From Oxalobacteraceae bacterium (GTDB lineage: Bacteria > Pseudomonadota > Gammaproteobacteria > Burkholderiales > Burkholderiaceae_D), in the NCBI GenBank assembly GCA_947464955.1, contig CANHZI010000012.1, positions 1 to 45,712 of the forward strand: a DNA stretch of 45,712 bases, in the 5' to 3' direction. Made by a program: the position numbers and the translations under genes. Every line of letters begins with the position of its first letter. The first letter of the stretch is position 1. Shown here piece after piece: positions 1 to 8,590 of the stretch. The notes under the pieces are model-generated. The model had not been told where the DNA came from. It made no database searches and saw only the letters and a list, made by a program, of their open reading frames with translations.

Positions 1-2836
1 CGCTCTCGACTTCGATGGTGCCAGCCAGTAAATCATTGACGATATTGTGTACGATATTCATACCTAAACCACTTCCGCCCTGCCCTAACTTAGTTGTAAA
101 GAAGGGATCAAAAATGCGGCGTAGGTGTTCGGGGCTAATACCCTTGCCATTATCTGAGAACTGAATCCGTATGTAGTCGGGTCCAATCTGTTCGGCCTTC
201 AAGCGCATTTGACCATTTTCGATATCTTCGAAGCCATGTATCAAGGCATTATTAATGAAGTTTGTAATAACCTGCCCATAAGGTCCGGGATAGCTATCAA
301 TTACAATCTCATCAGGAATTTCAATTTCTAAGGTATGACCTTGTTTGTTGATACGCCCTTGCATGGTGCGAATAATTTCTTGACTCGTTTTTTGAAGATT
401 GAACTCGCGCCTTTGTTGACTCGTTTGGTCGACCGACACTTGTTTAAAACTACTAACTAACTCGCTCGCAGTAAGTAAATTGCGGGTCAACATATCGTTC
501 GCTTCGCTCAAAGCACTGGTGAAATGGTTCAGGCCTGAGCGCTTCAGTGTTCCGGCTTCGAGTTGACTCAAGAAGCGATTGGTTTGTTCTTTGAGCGTCG
601 TTGAGGTCAATAAACAGTTACCGAGCGGTGTATTGATTTCATGGGCGATACCAGCCACCAGGGCGCCTAACGCCGCTAGTTTTTCCTTCGACATCAACAG
701 TTGTTGCGCCGAAGATAGTTGTTGATAAGTGTCTGCATTATCGAAGGCGACGGCCGTGTAGGCGGCGAGCGTGGTGAGCATATCGACATGCATGCGTTCA
801 AACGCATGTACACCCGAGCTCTGTACAGAAATTAAACCGAGAATTCTTCCTTTGATAATCAGAGGTGCGTAAATGAATGACAGCGGATGAAAGCGATCTT
901 CATTCTCGCGATATGCTTCACTGGAGGTGAGTTTTTCAAGTCCCTCTAAGCCAATATAATGAATATAGTCTTCGCGGATATCGTTGATATAGATTTCTTT
1001 ACGATGCTTGATGCACCAAACAGAGAGTAAATCTGGGTCGTGCATATCGCGGTGATAAGGCAGTTGTTTATTACCATTCACGATATTGCAAGGGAAGTCG
1101 ATGCTATCGTGTTCCGGTCTGTAGATCCCTATCGAGAAAGCCTCCGCTGGCATTAAACGAATCACGTGATGATAGAGCGTCGACATAATACTTTCGCGAT
1201 TCAACTGCGAAGTAATTTCACGTCCCAATTCGCTGAGAATAAAAATATTGTTGTGCGCCGTGCGAAGTAATTCAGTTTGCTGCTGTAATTCTTTGGTGCG
1301 TTCATTAACGCGATTCTCTAACTTATTCTGCGCCTGCTTGTACTCATCGTGAGCCAACACTTGTTGAACAAGATTGGCAATATGACTGCCAAATAAGACA
1401 TCCTCGCGCGACCAGCTTCGCGCATGTTCAAAATTGGCAAAACTAATGACACCTATTTGTTCGCCATGCATGCGCACAGAAACTTCAAGAATAGAAGTGA
1501 GCTTGCAATCTTGGTAGAGCAGGTTGAGCTCTTGGGCCGCGGGGTGTAGGCGAATGTCGTGTGCTGCGTTGGGTGTCTGGAGCGAGTGAATAACTTGAAA
1601 ATATTTGAGGTATTTGTTGTGTTCAATATAGGAGCCAGCCTTGAAGGGCAGATCGATCGTTGATGCAAGGACCTCGCATTTTAACTGAGCACTATCGCTT
1701 TCTTTTAACCACAAACACACACTATCGACTTGCAGAATGGCCCTTGCTGAAAGCGCTATATGGTTCAAAGCCTCTGCAATACTCTTCTCTTCCAATTGGC
1801 TATCGGACGATAAATCGAGTAATAACTCAACCGGAGGCTTGCGTGAGAGATCGTATTCTCTGAGCTCTCGAAATTTGTCAACAACAGTAAGTTCCGCAAT
1901 TTCAGCGTTGAACTGATGGTGACGGCGTGCGTATTCTAAAGCTTTTAAAGGCTCATCAATACGCTCGTACAAATGCGATAGGGCGTCACAACAGTGCGCT
2001 TTTTGATGCCGCGATTCGATGTGCTCAGCATGCGCGAGGGCATCTAAGAACACAGTAATGGCTTCTTGAAATTTGCCTTGCTGAGTGTACAAGGCACCGA
2101 TCGAATTCGCTGCCATGCCAAGCAACCATTCATATCCGCAGGCTTTTGCTAACTTAATCGCTCGCTGTATTTCCTCAAAAGCTAATTCATAATTTTCTTC
2201 GCGTTGAGCGATTGTGCCTAAATGCCATTGTGCTTCAGCGATGTACTCCTTTACATCACCACGTTCAGCCTGAAATTTAGCTTGTTCGAATAGATCTCTC
2301 GCTAATGCCGTTTGACCAATATTGAGGCTGTTGACGCCAAGGTTGATGGCTTGCTTACTTTTTAGATACGGACGATCGAACCTCTCAAGTAGTTTTCCAG
2401 CATCGAGGTGAAAGCGAGCACCTGTTTCCCAATCGCCTAGCGCATCATAGATCTGGCCTAAGCCAATGCGCGCTTCGATATGTACTTCGGTATCGTGCGT
2501 GATTTTGCAGAGGTCAATACACCGGGTCCAATAGCGTATCGATTCTTTATAAATTCCTTGGGTGTAACGGACTCGGCCGATGCATAGCATTATGCGCCCA
2601 GCTTGATAGGGCAAATTATGGGCTTCCGCTTGCTGCAGACCTGTGAGCAATTGATTGATCAAATGTATGGCGAGGCCTAATCGTTCTTCGATAAAGAAGC
2701 GTCGCACTAGCGCATTGAGTGCGACTTTGATGTCATTTGCATCACGCGCTTGAATCTCTAAACGTTCGAAAAGTGTCTTCGCCAGCAAAGGATGCCGACG
2801 TGCACAGGTTTCGATTCGTTGCAGAGCTTCATTCAT
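1..2836 (-). CDS. TPR-GAF-GAF sensor histidine kinase (C-terminus beyond left edge)
   Basis: Reading the minus strand from ATG 2836 gives one uninterrupted frame to the window edge (945 codons). Residues about 1-320 are helical TPR-like repeats; about 335-495 and 535-700 look like GAF domains, joined by a coiled coil. The kinase core has an H-box AHEINTPLGN with phospho-acceptor His732, then an ATPase domain with NNALIHGF (N box), DNGKGI (G1), FFTTK (F box) and GSGLGM (G2). No membrane segment or signal peptide is seen, so it should be a cytoplasmic sensor. An in-frame TAG lies 42 bases upstream of the start and no other ATG/GTG/TTG intervenes, which fixes the start, although no Shine-Dalgarno sequence precedes it. 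The core closely resembles that of the kinase at 43019-45712. The domain assignment is secure; the ligand is unknown. Confidence 0.88.
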   Translation of the reverse strand, partial: MNEALQRIETCARRHPLLAKTLFERLEIQARDANDIKVALNALVRRFFIEERLGLAIHLINQLLTGLQQAEAHNLPYQAGRIMLCIGRVRYTQGIYKESIRYWTRCIDLCKITHDTEVHIEARIGLGQIYDALGDWETGARFHLDAGKLLERFDRPYLKSKQAINLGVNSLNIGQTALARDLFEQAKFQAERGDVKEYIAEAQWHLGTIAQREENYELAFEEIQRAIKLAKACGYEWLLGMAANSIGALYTQQGKFQEAITVFLDALAHAEHIESRHQKAHCCDALSHLYERIDEPLKALEYARRHHQFNAEIAELTVVDKFRELREYDLSRKPPVELLLDLSSDSQLEEKSIAEALNHIALSARAILQVDSVCLWLKESDSAQLKCEVLASTIDLPFKAGSYIEHNKYLKYFQVIHSLQTPNAAHDIRLHPAAQELNLLYQDCKLTSILEVSVRMHGEQIGVISFANFEHARSWSREDVLFGSHIANLVQQVLAHDEYKQAQNKLENRVNERTKELQQQTELLRTAHNNIFILSELGREITSQLNRESIMSTLYHHVIRLMPAEAFSIGIYRPEHDSIDFPCNIVNGNKQLPYHRDMHDPDLLSVWCIKHRKEIYINDIREDYIHYIGLEGLEKLTSSEAYRENEDRFHPLSFIYAPLIIKGRILGLISVQSSGVHAFERMHVDMLTTLAAYTAVAFDNADTYQQLSSAQQLLMSKEKLAALGALVAGIAHEINTPLGNCLLTSTTLKEQTNRFLSQLEAGTLKRSGLNHFTSALSEANDMLTRNLLTASELVSSFKQVSVDQTSQQRREFNLQKTSQEIIRTMQGRINKQGHTLEIEIPDEIVIDSYPGPYGQVITNFINNALIHGFEDIENGQMRLKAEQIGPDYIRIQFSDNGKGISPEHLRRIFDPFFTTKLGQGGSGLGMNIVHNIVNDLLAGTIEVES

Positions 2837-2967
2837 AAATATTGAGGAGTTGATGTTTGAGCATTGAAGCTTGGGCTATTAAAAAAGGTCGTAGAAGAGA
2901 ATAATTTGCAGTCCGAAAACGGCTAGTCCTTTTTCTTCCAATGACGTATAACGGCAATATAGTACTC

Positions 2968-2990
2968 CGAGCTTAATGCACAAAAGCTCG
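2968..2990. promoter_or_regulatory. Perfect inverted repeat upstream of the ada-alkA fusion gene
   Basis: CGAGCTT (2968-2974) and AAGCTCG (2984-2990) are perfect complements around a 9-base spacer. The repeat ends 46 bases before the ATG at 3037, in the divergent region between the TPR kinase and the alkylation-repair genes. It could be an operator or a leader hairpin. A link to Ada binding is inference only. Confidence 0.4.
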
Positions 2991-3036
2991 AATAGAACAA
3001 AAAACAGCGAAATGACGATATTTAACTTTCATCCAT

Positions 3037-4503
3037 ATGAACCAGCATGCTGAATACTATCGAGCGATGACCGCAAAAGACGCGCGCTTTGACGGGGTAT
3101 TCTTTGCTGGCATCAAGACAACAGGAATCTATTGTCGCCCGATTTGTCGAGTGAAGACACCTCGTGAGACTTCCTGTGTCTTTTTTAGTTCACAAGCTGC
3201 GGCTGAGGCGGCGGGATTTCGCCCCTGCCTACGCTGTAGGCCAGAACTAGCGCCTTACGCATTACAACAAAACTTAGCGCATGCGATTTGGCGCAAGATC
3301 GCTGCTGGTGCTTTGAATGAGCGCAGTGTGGAGCAGTTGGCGACTGAGGTTGGCTTGTCCTCGCGCCAGTTGCGGCGAGTTTTATTGCAGGAATTCGGGG
3401 TGAGTCCCATCGAGTTAGCGCAAACGCATCGCCTACTCTTTGCGAAAAAATTAATTCAAGAAACCAACTTATCGATGACTGATGTGGCCTTTGCGGCAGG
3501 CTTCGGTAGTGTGCGGCGTTTTAATGCCTTATTTGAATCACGTTACCAAATGACGCCAGCCTCAATACGTCGTTCTGCCCTCAATACCCAAGAGCTGACT
3601 TTACGCTTGGCCTATCGGCCGCCGCTTGCTTGGAAAGAGCTATTGCAGTATCTAAGCGGTCGCGCCATGGCGGGAATCGAGTACGTCGATTTCGAGACGG
3701 CCAGCTACTTGCGCACCGTGCAATTGGGTGATGCAAGTGGATGGATTAAGGTCAGTCATTTACCTGAAAGCCAGCAGCTAAGTTTAAGCATTTCGGCGGG
3801 CCTACATCGGGTATTGCTGCCTTTGCTTGAGCGCGTCCGTAATCAGTTTGATTTAGAGGCAAATCCGGCGATGATTGCTGAGCACTTGGGTCAAGACCGG
3901 ATTTTGGCGCGACAACTCCATGCGACGCCAGGGCTACGTGTGCCAGGTGCATTTGATGGATTTGAACTGGCGATTCGTGCCATTTTAGGACAGCAAGTGA
4001 GTGTTGCCGGCGCGACCACAGTGGCCGGGCGTCTAGTCAAACAGTTCGGGGAGCCAGTTGTGACGCCATGGCCTCAACTCACTCATCATTTTCCTACTCC
4101 AGCGGTATTAGCAAGCGCCAGTTTGGATCAGATCGCCGCATTGGGAATGCCAGGTAAGCGGGCGGCTACGGTACTCAATTTTGCGCATTTTGTCGAATCA
4201 GGCGGACTGAGTTTTCCGGCACATACGCCACTCGATGAAGTGATTCGAACATTAAAGAACCTACCAGGGATCGGTGAATGGACCGCGCAATACATCGCGA
4301 TGCGAGCCCTACGTTATCCAAATGCCTTTCCCGCCGGTGATTTGGGTTTGCAAAAGGCCGTCACGCCTGTAGGGGAAACGCGTACCAGTGAGAAAAGCTT
4401 GTTTATGCAGTCGCAAGCATGGGCACCCTGGCGCTCTTATGCAGCCCTCCTTCTTTGGCAATCTTTGTCGACAGAACCGATGTCAAGTACAGTGAAGAAA
4501 TAA
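3037..4503 (+). CDS. alkA: Ada Zn domain / AraC HTH / AlkA 3-methyladenine DNA glycosylase fusion
   Basis: This 488-residue protein joins three functions. Residues 1-75 form the Ada methyl-phosphotriester domain with zinc cysteines C33, C37, C64 and C67; C33 matches the methyl-accepting Cys38 of E. coli Ada. Residues about 80-180 are an AraC-type helix-turn-helix. Residues about 190-475 are AlkA, with the AlkA N domain, the hairpin LPGIGEWTA and catalytic Asp435 in PAGDLG. It should excise alkylated bases such as 3-methyladenine and, once methylated, activate its own operon. An in-frame stop at 3013 fixes the ATG; no clear Shine-Dalgarno is visible. The ogt gene follows after 8 bases, giving an alkylation-damage operon. 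In E. coli the same Zn and HTH domains are instead fused to the methyltransferase. Confidence 0.93.
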   Translation: MNQHAEYYRAMTAKDARFDGVFFAGIKTTGIYCRPICRVKTPRETSCVFFSSQAAAEAAGFRPCLRCRPELAPYALQQNLAHAIWRKIAAGALNERSVEQLATEVGLSSRQLRRVLLQEFGVSPIELAQTHRLLFAKKLIQETNLSMTDVAFAAGFGSVRRFNALFESRYQMTPASIRRSALNTQELTLRLAYRPPLAWKELLQYLSGRAMAGIEYVDFETASYLRTVQLGDASGWIKVSHLPESQQLSLSISAGLHRVLLPLLERVRNQFDLEANPAMIAEHLGQDRILARQLHATPGLRVPGAFDGFELAIRAILGQQVSVAGATTVAGRLVKQFGEPVVTPWPQLTHHFPTPAVLASASLDQIAALGMPGKRAATVLNFAHFVESGGLSFPAHTPLDEVIRTLKNLPGIGEWTAQYIAMRALRYPNAFPAGDLGLQKAVTPVGETRTSEKSLFMQSQAWAPWRSYAALLLWQSLSTEPMSSTVKK

Positions 4504-4511
4504 GGAAAGCT

Positions 4512-5006
4512 ATGTCTTTGTATTACCAATACTACTCGAGCCCATTAGGGCGATTAACTTTGCTCGCGAGTGAGCAATACTTACATGGTGTCTTTTTTGA
4601 GCAGCATCGGCATCATGACTCCGATCCGAATTGGAAACTGAGTCATGGACACCCGCTGTTAGAGCAGACGCAACTTCAATTGCAAGAATACTTCTGTGGC
4701 GAGCGCATCGCATTCGATTTACCCTTACAGCCAAATCGAGGAACGCAGTTTCAGCAGCAAGTGTGGCAGGCCTTGCGTCAAATTCCGTATGCAAAAACGA
4801 CGAGTTATGGTGCGCTTGCACAAAGTATAGGTAATCCCAAGGCTGTACGCGCACTAGGTGCGGCCAACGGTCGTAACCCTTTTTCTATCATTGTGCCCTG
4901 CCATAGAGTCATTGCTGCCAACGGTGATTTGCATGGATATGCAGGCGGTTTAGACAAAAAGCAATATTTGCTCGATCTTGAAAGAAGAGTATCGAAAATG
5001 ATCTAA
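4512..5006 (+). CDS. ogt: Methylated-DNA--protein-cysteine methyltransferase
   Basis: This 164-residue suicide enzyme removes O6-alkyl groups from guanine (and O4 from thymine) onto its own cysteine. The active-site motif PCHRV has Cys130, preceded by GAANGRNPFSI and followed by GYAGGLDKK, all typical of the family. The frame extends upstream to 4419 inside the preceding gene, but ATG 4512 is preferred because AAGGA sits 5 bases upstream and the protein then begins with the normal family N-terminus YYSSPLG. It lies 8 bases after the AlkA fusion gene and is probably co-transcribed and under Ada-type control. It is a stand-alone Ogt with no regulatory domain. Confidence 0.94.
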   Translation: MSLYYQYYSSPLGRLTLLASEQYLHGVFFEQHRHHDSDPNWKLSHGHPLLEQTQLQLQEYFCGERIAFDLPLQPNRGTQFQQQVWQALRQIPYAKTTSYGALAQSIGNPKAVRALGAANGRNPFSIIVPCHRVIAANGDLHGYAGGLDKKQYLLDLERRVSKMI

Positions 5007-5074
5007 ATTGCCACGAATTTGTGTAGAAAGTTGATTGAAAAGACATGGTATTTCGGCTAATGCAAACAATTTTG

Positions 5075-5142
5075 GTGCAATGCACAAAAAAAGCTTGACG
5101 CCTAAAAAATAGTCAGTAGAATAGATTTTGTTGCGGTGCACC
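5075..5142 (+). promoter_or_regulatory. Phasin promoter with two TGCA-centred palindromes
   Basis: A sigma-70 promoter is visible: TTGACG (5095-5100), a 16-base spacer and TAGAAT (5117-5122). Two palindromes bracket it: GTGCAATGCAC (5075-5085) just upstream of the -35 and GGTGCACC (5135-5142) near or just after the expected start of transcription. TGC/GCA dyads in front of phasin genes are the kind of site bound by the PHA-responsive repressor PhaR in other bacteria. That assignment is inference; the promoter and palindromes are seen directly. Confidence 0.6.
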
Positions 5143-5216
5143 AGAGGTAATTTTTAGGATTCACTGCCAATTTGACTTAAATCTTTTTGAACACAATTCA
5201 TTTACCGGAGCATTCC

Positions 5217-5777
5217 ATGTACACAACACCAGAACAATTCCTCGCCGCTTCTAAAAACGGTTTTGAGGCACAATTCGCCGCTTTGACAGCATTGAACAAA
5301 AAAGCTTTCGAAGGTTTCGAACAATTCGTATCTTTGAATGTTAACGCTGCTAAAGCAACATTCGAAGAAAGCACAGTAGCTGCTCAGCAATTGGTAAGCG
5401 CTAAAGATGCACAAGAATTCTTCAACTTGACAGCAGCTCAAGCTAAACCAAATGCAGAAAAAGCATTGGCATATGGCCGTCACTTGGCAACAATCACTTC
5501 TGCAACTCAACAAGAATTCACTAAAGCAGTTGAAGCGCACATCGCTGAAACAAATGCTAAAGTGATCTCTTTGATCGACGAAGTGACAAAAAATGCACCA
5601 GCTGGTTCCGAACAAGCTGTAACAGCATTGAAAACAGTGGTTGGCAATATCAACGCTGGTTACGAACAATTGTCCAAAACAACAAAACAAGCTGTTGCAA
5701 CTTTGGAAGAAAACCTCGCTAACGCGACTAAGCAATTCACACAAGCAGCAGAAAAAACAACTGCGAAGAAAAAATAA
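5217..5777 (+). CDS. phaP: Phasin (PHA granule-associated protein)
   Basis: This 186-residue, Ala- and Lys-rich, all-helical protein starts MYTTPEQFLAASK and ends with a lysine-rich tail, as Burkholderiales phasins do. Phasins coat polyhydroxyalkanoate granules and limit granule coalescence. A possible TTG start at 5187 is rejected, because GGAG at 5207-5210 lies 6 bases before ATG 5217 and the family N-terminus begins there. Codon use is strongly biased (GCT/GCA, AAA, GAA, GTA), as in a very highly expressed gene and unlike its neighbours. It has its own strong promoter and a strong terminator, so it is probably monocistronic. The next gene is the thiolase that feeds PHA synthesis. Confidence 0.93.
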   Translation: MYTTPEQFLAASKNGFEAQFAALTALNKKAFEGFEQFVSLNVNAAKATFEESTVAAQQLVSAKDAQEFFNLTAAQAKPNAEKALAYGRHLATITSATQQEFTKAVEAHIAETNAKVISLIDEVTKNAPAGSEQAVTALKTVVGNINAGYEQLSKTTKQAVATLEENLANATKQFTQAAEKTTAKKK

Positions 5778-5820
5778 TTTGGACTTTGTTCAAATGAATT
5801 TGTTCTAAGCAGTAGAAAAA

Positions 5821-5850
5821 GCTCCCGTTCCCCCCCGGGAGCTTTTTTTT
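5821..5850 (+). terminator. Rho-independent terminator of the phasin gene
   Basis: The GC-rich arms GCTCCCG (5821-5827) and CGGGAGC (5836-5842) are followed by eight T (5843-5850). A run of A precedes the stem. Confidence 0.93.
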
Positions 5851-5863
5851 GCCCAAAAATTCG

Positions 5864-5882
5864 GTGTTAGTTCGATTAACAC
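5864..5882. promoter_or_regulatory. Inverted repeat upstream of the thiolase gene
   Basis: GTGTTA (5864-5869) and TAACAC (5877-5882) are complementary around 7 bases, between the phasin terminator and the thiolase start. It is a possible operator; no -35/-10 pair around it was convincing. Confidence 0.3.
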
Positions 5883-5974
5883 AAACAATTGGCGGCTTTT
5901 GCAGCACTTAATCGAAGTCTGGTGTAATCTATCGCATCCCATCCACTCACCTTTTCTCTATAGAGGAGTTTCAC

Positions 5975-7150
5975 ATGCAAGAAGTTGTAATCGTTGCCGC
6001 AGGACGTACCGCGGTTGGCAAGTTTGGTGGTTCCCTGGCAAAAGTACCTGCATCTGATTTGGGTGCGCATGTGATTAAAGGCTTGTTAGCGAAGACAGGG
6101 TTGAGTGGTGCGGCTGTCAGTGAAGTGATTTTGGGGCAAGTATTGACTGCGGGTAGTGGACAAAACCCAGCACGTCAAGCGGTGATTCGCTCGGGTTTGC
6201 CAAACGTAGTTCCTGCTATGACAATCAACAAAGTCTGCGGCAGTGGTTTGAAAGCAACGCATTTGGCTGCTCAGGCAATCATGGCGGGCGATGCTGAAAT
6301 CGTCATCGCTGGTGGCCAAGAAAACATGAGTGCTTCGCCCCATGTCTTGAACGGTTCCCGTGATGGTTTCCGTATGGGTGATGCCAAGTTGGTTGATACC
6401 ATGATCGTTGATGGTTTGTGGGATGCCTATAACAACTACCACATGGGTATTACTGCCGAAAACGTGGCGAAGAAGCATGGCATCACGCGTGAAGAACAAG
6501 ATCAGTTCGCTGTTGAATCACAAAACAAAGCAGAAGCCGCGCAAAAAGCGGGTAAGTTTGTTGACGAAATTATCCCTTACGAAATCGTCACCAAAAAAGG
6601 TACGACGGTGTTCGATACTGATGAATTTATCAAACATGGCACGACACTAGAATCCCTCGCAGCTCTGCGCCCAGCTTTCGATAAAGCGGGTACGGTCACT
6701 GCTGGCAATGCTTCTGGTTTGAACGACGGTGCGGCAGCGGTCATCATGATGTCGGCTAAAAAAGCCGCCGAGTTAGGCTTGCCAGTTTTGGCGCGCATTA
6801 AAGCCTATGCATCTGCCGGTATCGATCCAACCATCATGGGTTTAGGCCCTGTGCCAGCATCGCAACTGTGCTTGAAAAAAGCAGGTTGGACGCACGAAGA
6901 AGTCGACCTGATGGAAATCAACGAAGCTTTTGCTGCGCAAGCAATTGGTGTGAATCGTGAAATGGGTTGGGATACCAACAAGATCAACGTCAATGGCGGC
7001 GCAATTGCGATCGGCCATCCTATCGGCGCCTCAGGTTGCCGTATCCTGGTCAGCTTGATTCACGAAATGATTCGCCGTGATGCGAAAAAAGGTTTGGCGA
7101 GTTTGTGTATCGGTGGCGGTATGGGTGTGGCCTTGGCAATTGAGCGCTAA
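5975..7150 (+). CDS. phaA: Acetyl-CoA C-acetyltransferase (biosynthetic thiolase)
   Basis: This 391-residue type II thiolase condenses two acetyl-CoA into acetoacetyl-CoA, the first step of poly-3-hydroxybutyrate synthesis, and can work in reverse. The catalytic residues are in place: nucleophile Cys88 in KVCGSG, His348 in GHPIGASG and Cys378 in CIGGGMG. GAGGAG (5963-5968) lies 6 bases before the ATG. Its position after a phasin favours the PhaA/PhbA role over an AtoB role in fatty-acid catabolism, but the sequence alone does not separate them. No reductase (phaB) or synthase (phaC) gene is in the window. The gene is followed by its own terminator. Confidence 0.92.
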   Translation: MQEVVIVAAGRTAVGKFGGSLAKVPASDLGAHVIKGLLAKTGLSGAAVSEVILGQVLTAGSGQNPARQAVIRSGLPNVVPAMTINKVCGSGLKATHLAAQAIMAGDAEIVIAGGQENMSASPHVLNGSRDGFRMGDAKLVDTMIVDGLWDAYNNYHMGITAENVAKKHGITREEQDQFAVESQNKAEAAQKAGKFVDEIIPYEIVTKKGTTVFDTDEFIKHGTTLESLAALRPAFDKAGTVTAGNASGLNDGAAAVIMMSAKKAAELGLPVLARIKAYASAGIDPTIMGLGPVPASQLCLKKAGWTHEEVDLMEINEAFAAQAIGVNREMGWDTNKINVNGGAIAIGHPIGASGCRILVSLIHEMIRRDAKKGLASLCIGGGMGVALAIER

Positions 7151-7180
7151 ATGTTTGTGTAATTGATAGCTTTGTGAAAG

Positions 7181-7208
7181 AGCCCGTCTCTCGAAAGACG
7201 GGCTTTTT
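7181..7208 (+). terminator. Rho-independent terminator of the thiolase gene
   Basis: AGCCCGTCT (7181-7189) pairs with AGACGGGCT (7196-7204) across a 6-base loop and is followed by a T run to 7208. Confidence 0.92.
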
Positions 7209-7252
7209 GCTTTTGGTGTTGTCATTTAGCGTAAAAAAGTACAGGCAGTTCT

Positions 7253-7299
7253 CTTAGCGCTAAGTACAAATTGAACTCCCACCATATTCAGGGTATAAA
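7253..7299 (+). promoter_or_regulatory. Promoter of the REC-HD-GYP/hybrid-kinase operon with upstream palindrome
   Basis: TTGAAC (7271-7276), a 17-base spacer and TATAAA (7294-7299) form a good sigma-70 promoter. The perfect 12-base palindrome CTTAGCGCTAAG (7253-7264) lies just upstream of the -35, a common activator position. Transcription would start near 7306, leaving a leader of about 124 bases before ATG 7430. I recognise no riboswitch in that leader. Confidence 0.5.
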
Positions 7300-7429
7300 G
7301 GTACACGGATTTTGTCATTCTCTAAGACAACAATTTCCATCAACGAAGTACCATATTCTCGCGAAGCATCGCCTCATAAAGTTTGTACTCGAACCCTAAA
7401 TTTCATTCACGGGGACTGGTGTTTGTCTT

Positions 7430-8590
7430 ATGGAACAACAACAAAATACAGTTGAAAAGACGATTTTGGTGGTCGATGACAATAAGGAAAACTTGACGGT
7501 CATTGGTCATCTACTAAGGCCTTTTTACCGCGTGAAAGTTGCCAACTCCGGTATTCGTGCGCTTGAGATAGCGGCAACCAGCCCAAAGCCCGAGCTTATT
7601 TTGCTCGACGTGATGATGCCAGAGATGGATGGCTACGAAGTATTACGACGCTTGCGCGCTGCCCCCTTTACACATGATATCCCGGTCATCTTCGTGACTG
7701 CGATGGATGCTGATGCCGATGAAGAACACGGTCTCCTGCTCGGTGCCGTCGATTACTTAACCAAACCTGTCAAACCCGCGCTTTTATTAGCCCGCGTGAA
7801 AACCCAACTGGAGCTAAAAGCGGCTCGTGATGTGTTGGCAGATCAAAATGCCTACTTGGATGCGGAAGTCCATCGTCGTATGGCAGAAAATGATCTGATT
7901 AAAGATTTTGCGCTGCATGCAATGGCAGCGTTAGCGGAAAAGCGTGATAACGAAACTGGAAATCATCTGCACCGTACCAAAGCCTATGTAGAAGCTCTCA
8001 TGGAAAATCTGAAAGAGCACCCGAGGTTTAAGAGTGAACTTGATGATCCAGACGCACGGCGTCGTATCGCTAAAGCGGCTCCGTTGCACGATATTGGAAA
8101 AGTAGGAATTCCTGATGCGATTTTGCTTAAGCCAGGAAAACTGACGCCGGAAGAGTTTGAGATCATGAAAACCCATGCGGCCATTGGCGCACAAACGATT
8201 CAGGAAGCGATTATTAGTGTTGAGAAAGCGCAGCCAGGAAAATTAGAAGCAGCCACCTTAAGTGCCCTCGATTTTTTAGAAATCAGTAAGCAAATTGCTG
8301 GTGGCCATCATGAGAAATGGGACGGTACTGGTTATCCCCTAGCTTTGTCTGGAGACGCCATCCCCTTGCCGGCTCGCCTAATGGCGATTGCCGATGTATT
8401 TGATGCTTTGATGTCGAAACGGCACTATAAACGCGCCTTTAGTTTCGAGGATACGGTGCAAATGATCGTGGATGGTCGTGGAAAACACTTTGATCCCGAT
8501 ATTGTGGATGCATTTGTTCTGATAAAAGACAAATTCCTTGATATCGCAAAACGGTATGCTGATCTACCCAACATAGGAGATCATGCATGA
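7430..8590 (+). CDS. Response regulator with HD-GYP domain (c-di-GMP phosphodiesterase)
   Basis: This 386-residue protein has a receiver domain at residues 10-125 (acidic D16/D17, phospho-acceptor Asp60 in LLDVMMPEMDG, Lys112 in TKP). A short coiled linker leads to an HD-GYP domain at about 160-375. The metal ligands H220-D221 (LHDIGKVGIPD) and the signature HHEKWDGTGYP (293-303) are intact, so it should hydrolyse c-di-GMP when phosphorylated. The following gene overlaps by 4 bases, and a hybrid kinase with HPt lies two genes on, the likely phosphodonor. The Shine-Dalgarno is weak (GGGGA about 13 bases before the ATG), so the start is less certain than the domains. Confidence 0.93.
   Translation: MEQQQNTVEKTILVVDDNKENLTVIGHLLRPFYRVKVANSGIRALEIAATSPKPELILLDVMMPEMDGYEVLRRLRAAPFTHDIPVIFVTAMDADADEEHGLLLGAVDYLTKPVKPALLLARVKTQLELKAARDVLADQNAYLDAEVHRRMAENDLIKDFALHAMAALAEKRDNETGNHLHRTKAYVEALMENLKEHPRFKSELDDPDARRRIAKAAPLHDIGKVGIPDAILLKPGKLTPEEFEIMKTHAAIGAQTIQEAIISVEKAQPGKLEAATLSALDFLEISKQIAGGHHEKWDGTGYPLALSGDAIPLPARLMAIADVFDALMSKRHYKRAFSFEDTVQMIVDGRGKHFDPDIVDAFVLIKDKFLDIAKRYADLPNIGDHA

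Noticed and set aside
4419-4511. Upstream extension of the Ogt frame into the AlkA gene
   Set aside because: ATG 4512 has a good ribosome-binding site and gives the normal family start; the extension is out-of-frame AlkA coding sequence.
5202-5744. Long minus-strand frame (180 codons) opposite the phasin gene
   Set aside because: It is Cys/Phe/Ser-rich, as expected from the complement of biased GAA/AAA/GCA codons, and has no promoter or ribosome-binding site. It is a shadow of a strongly biased gene.
7306-7429. c-di-GMP riboswitch in the leader of the REC-HD-GYP gene
   Set aside because: I could not match the conserved GEMM core sequences; only a small TTGTC/GACAA hairpin is visible.
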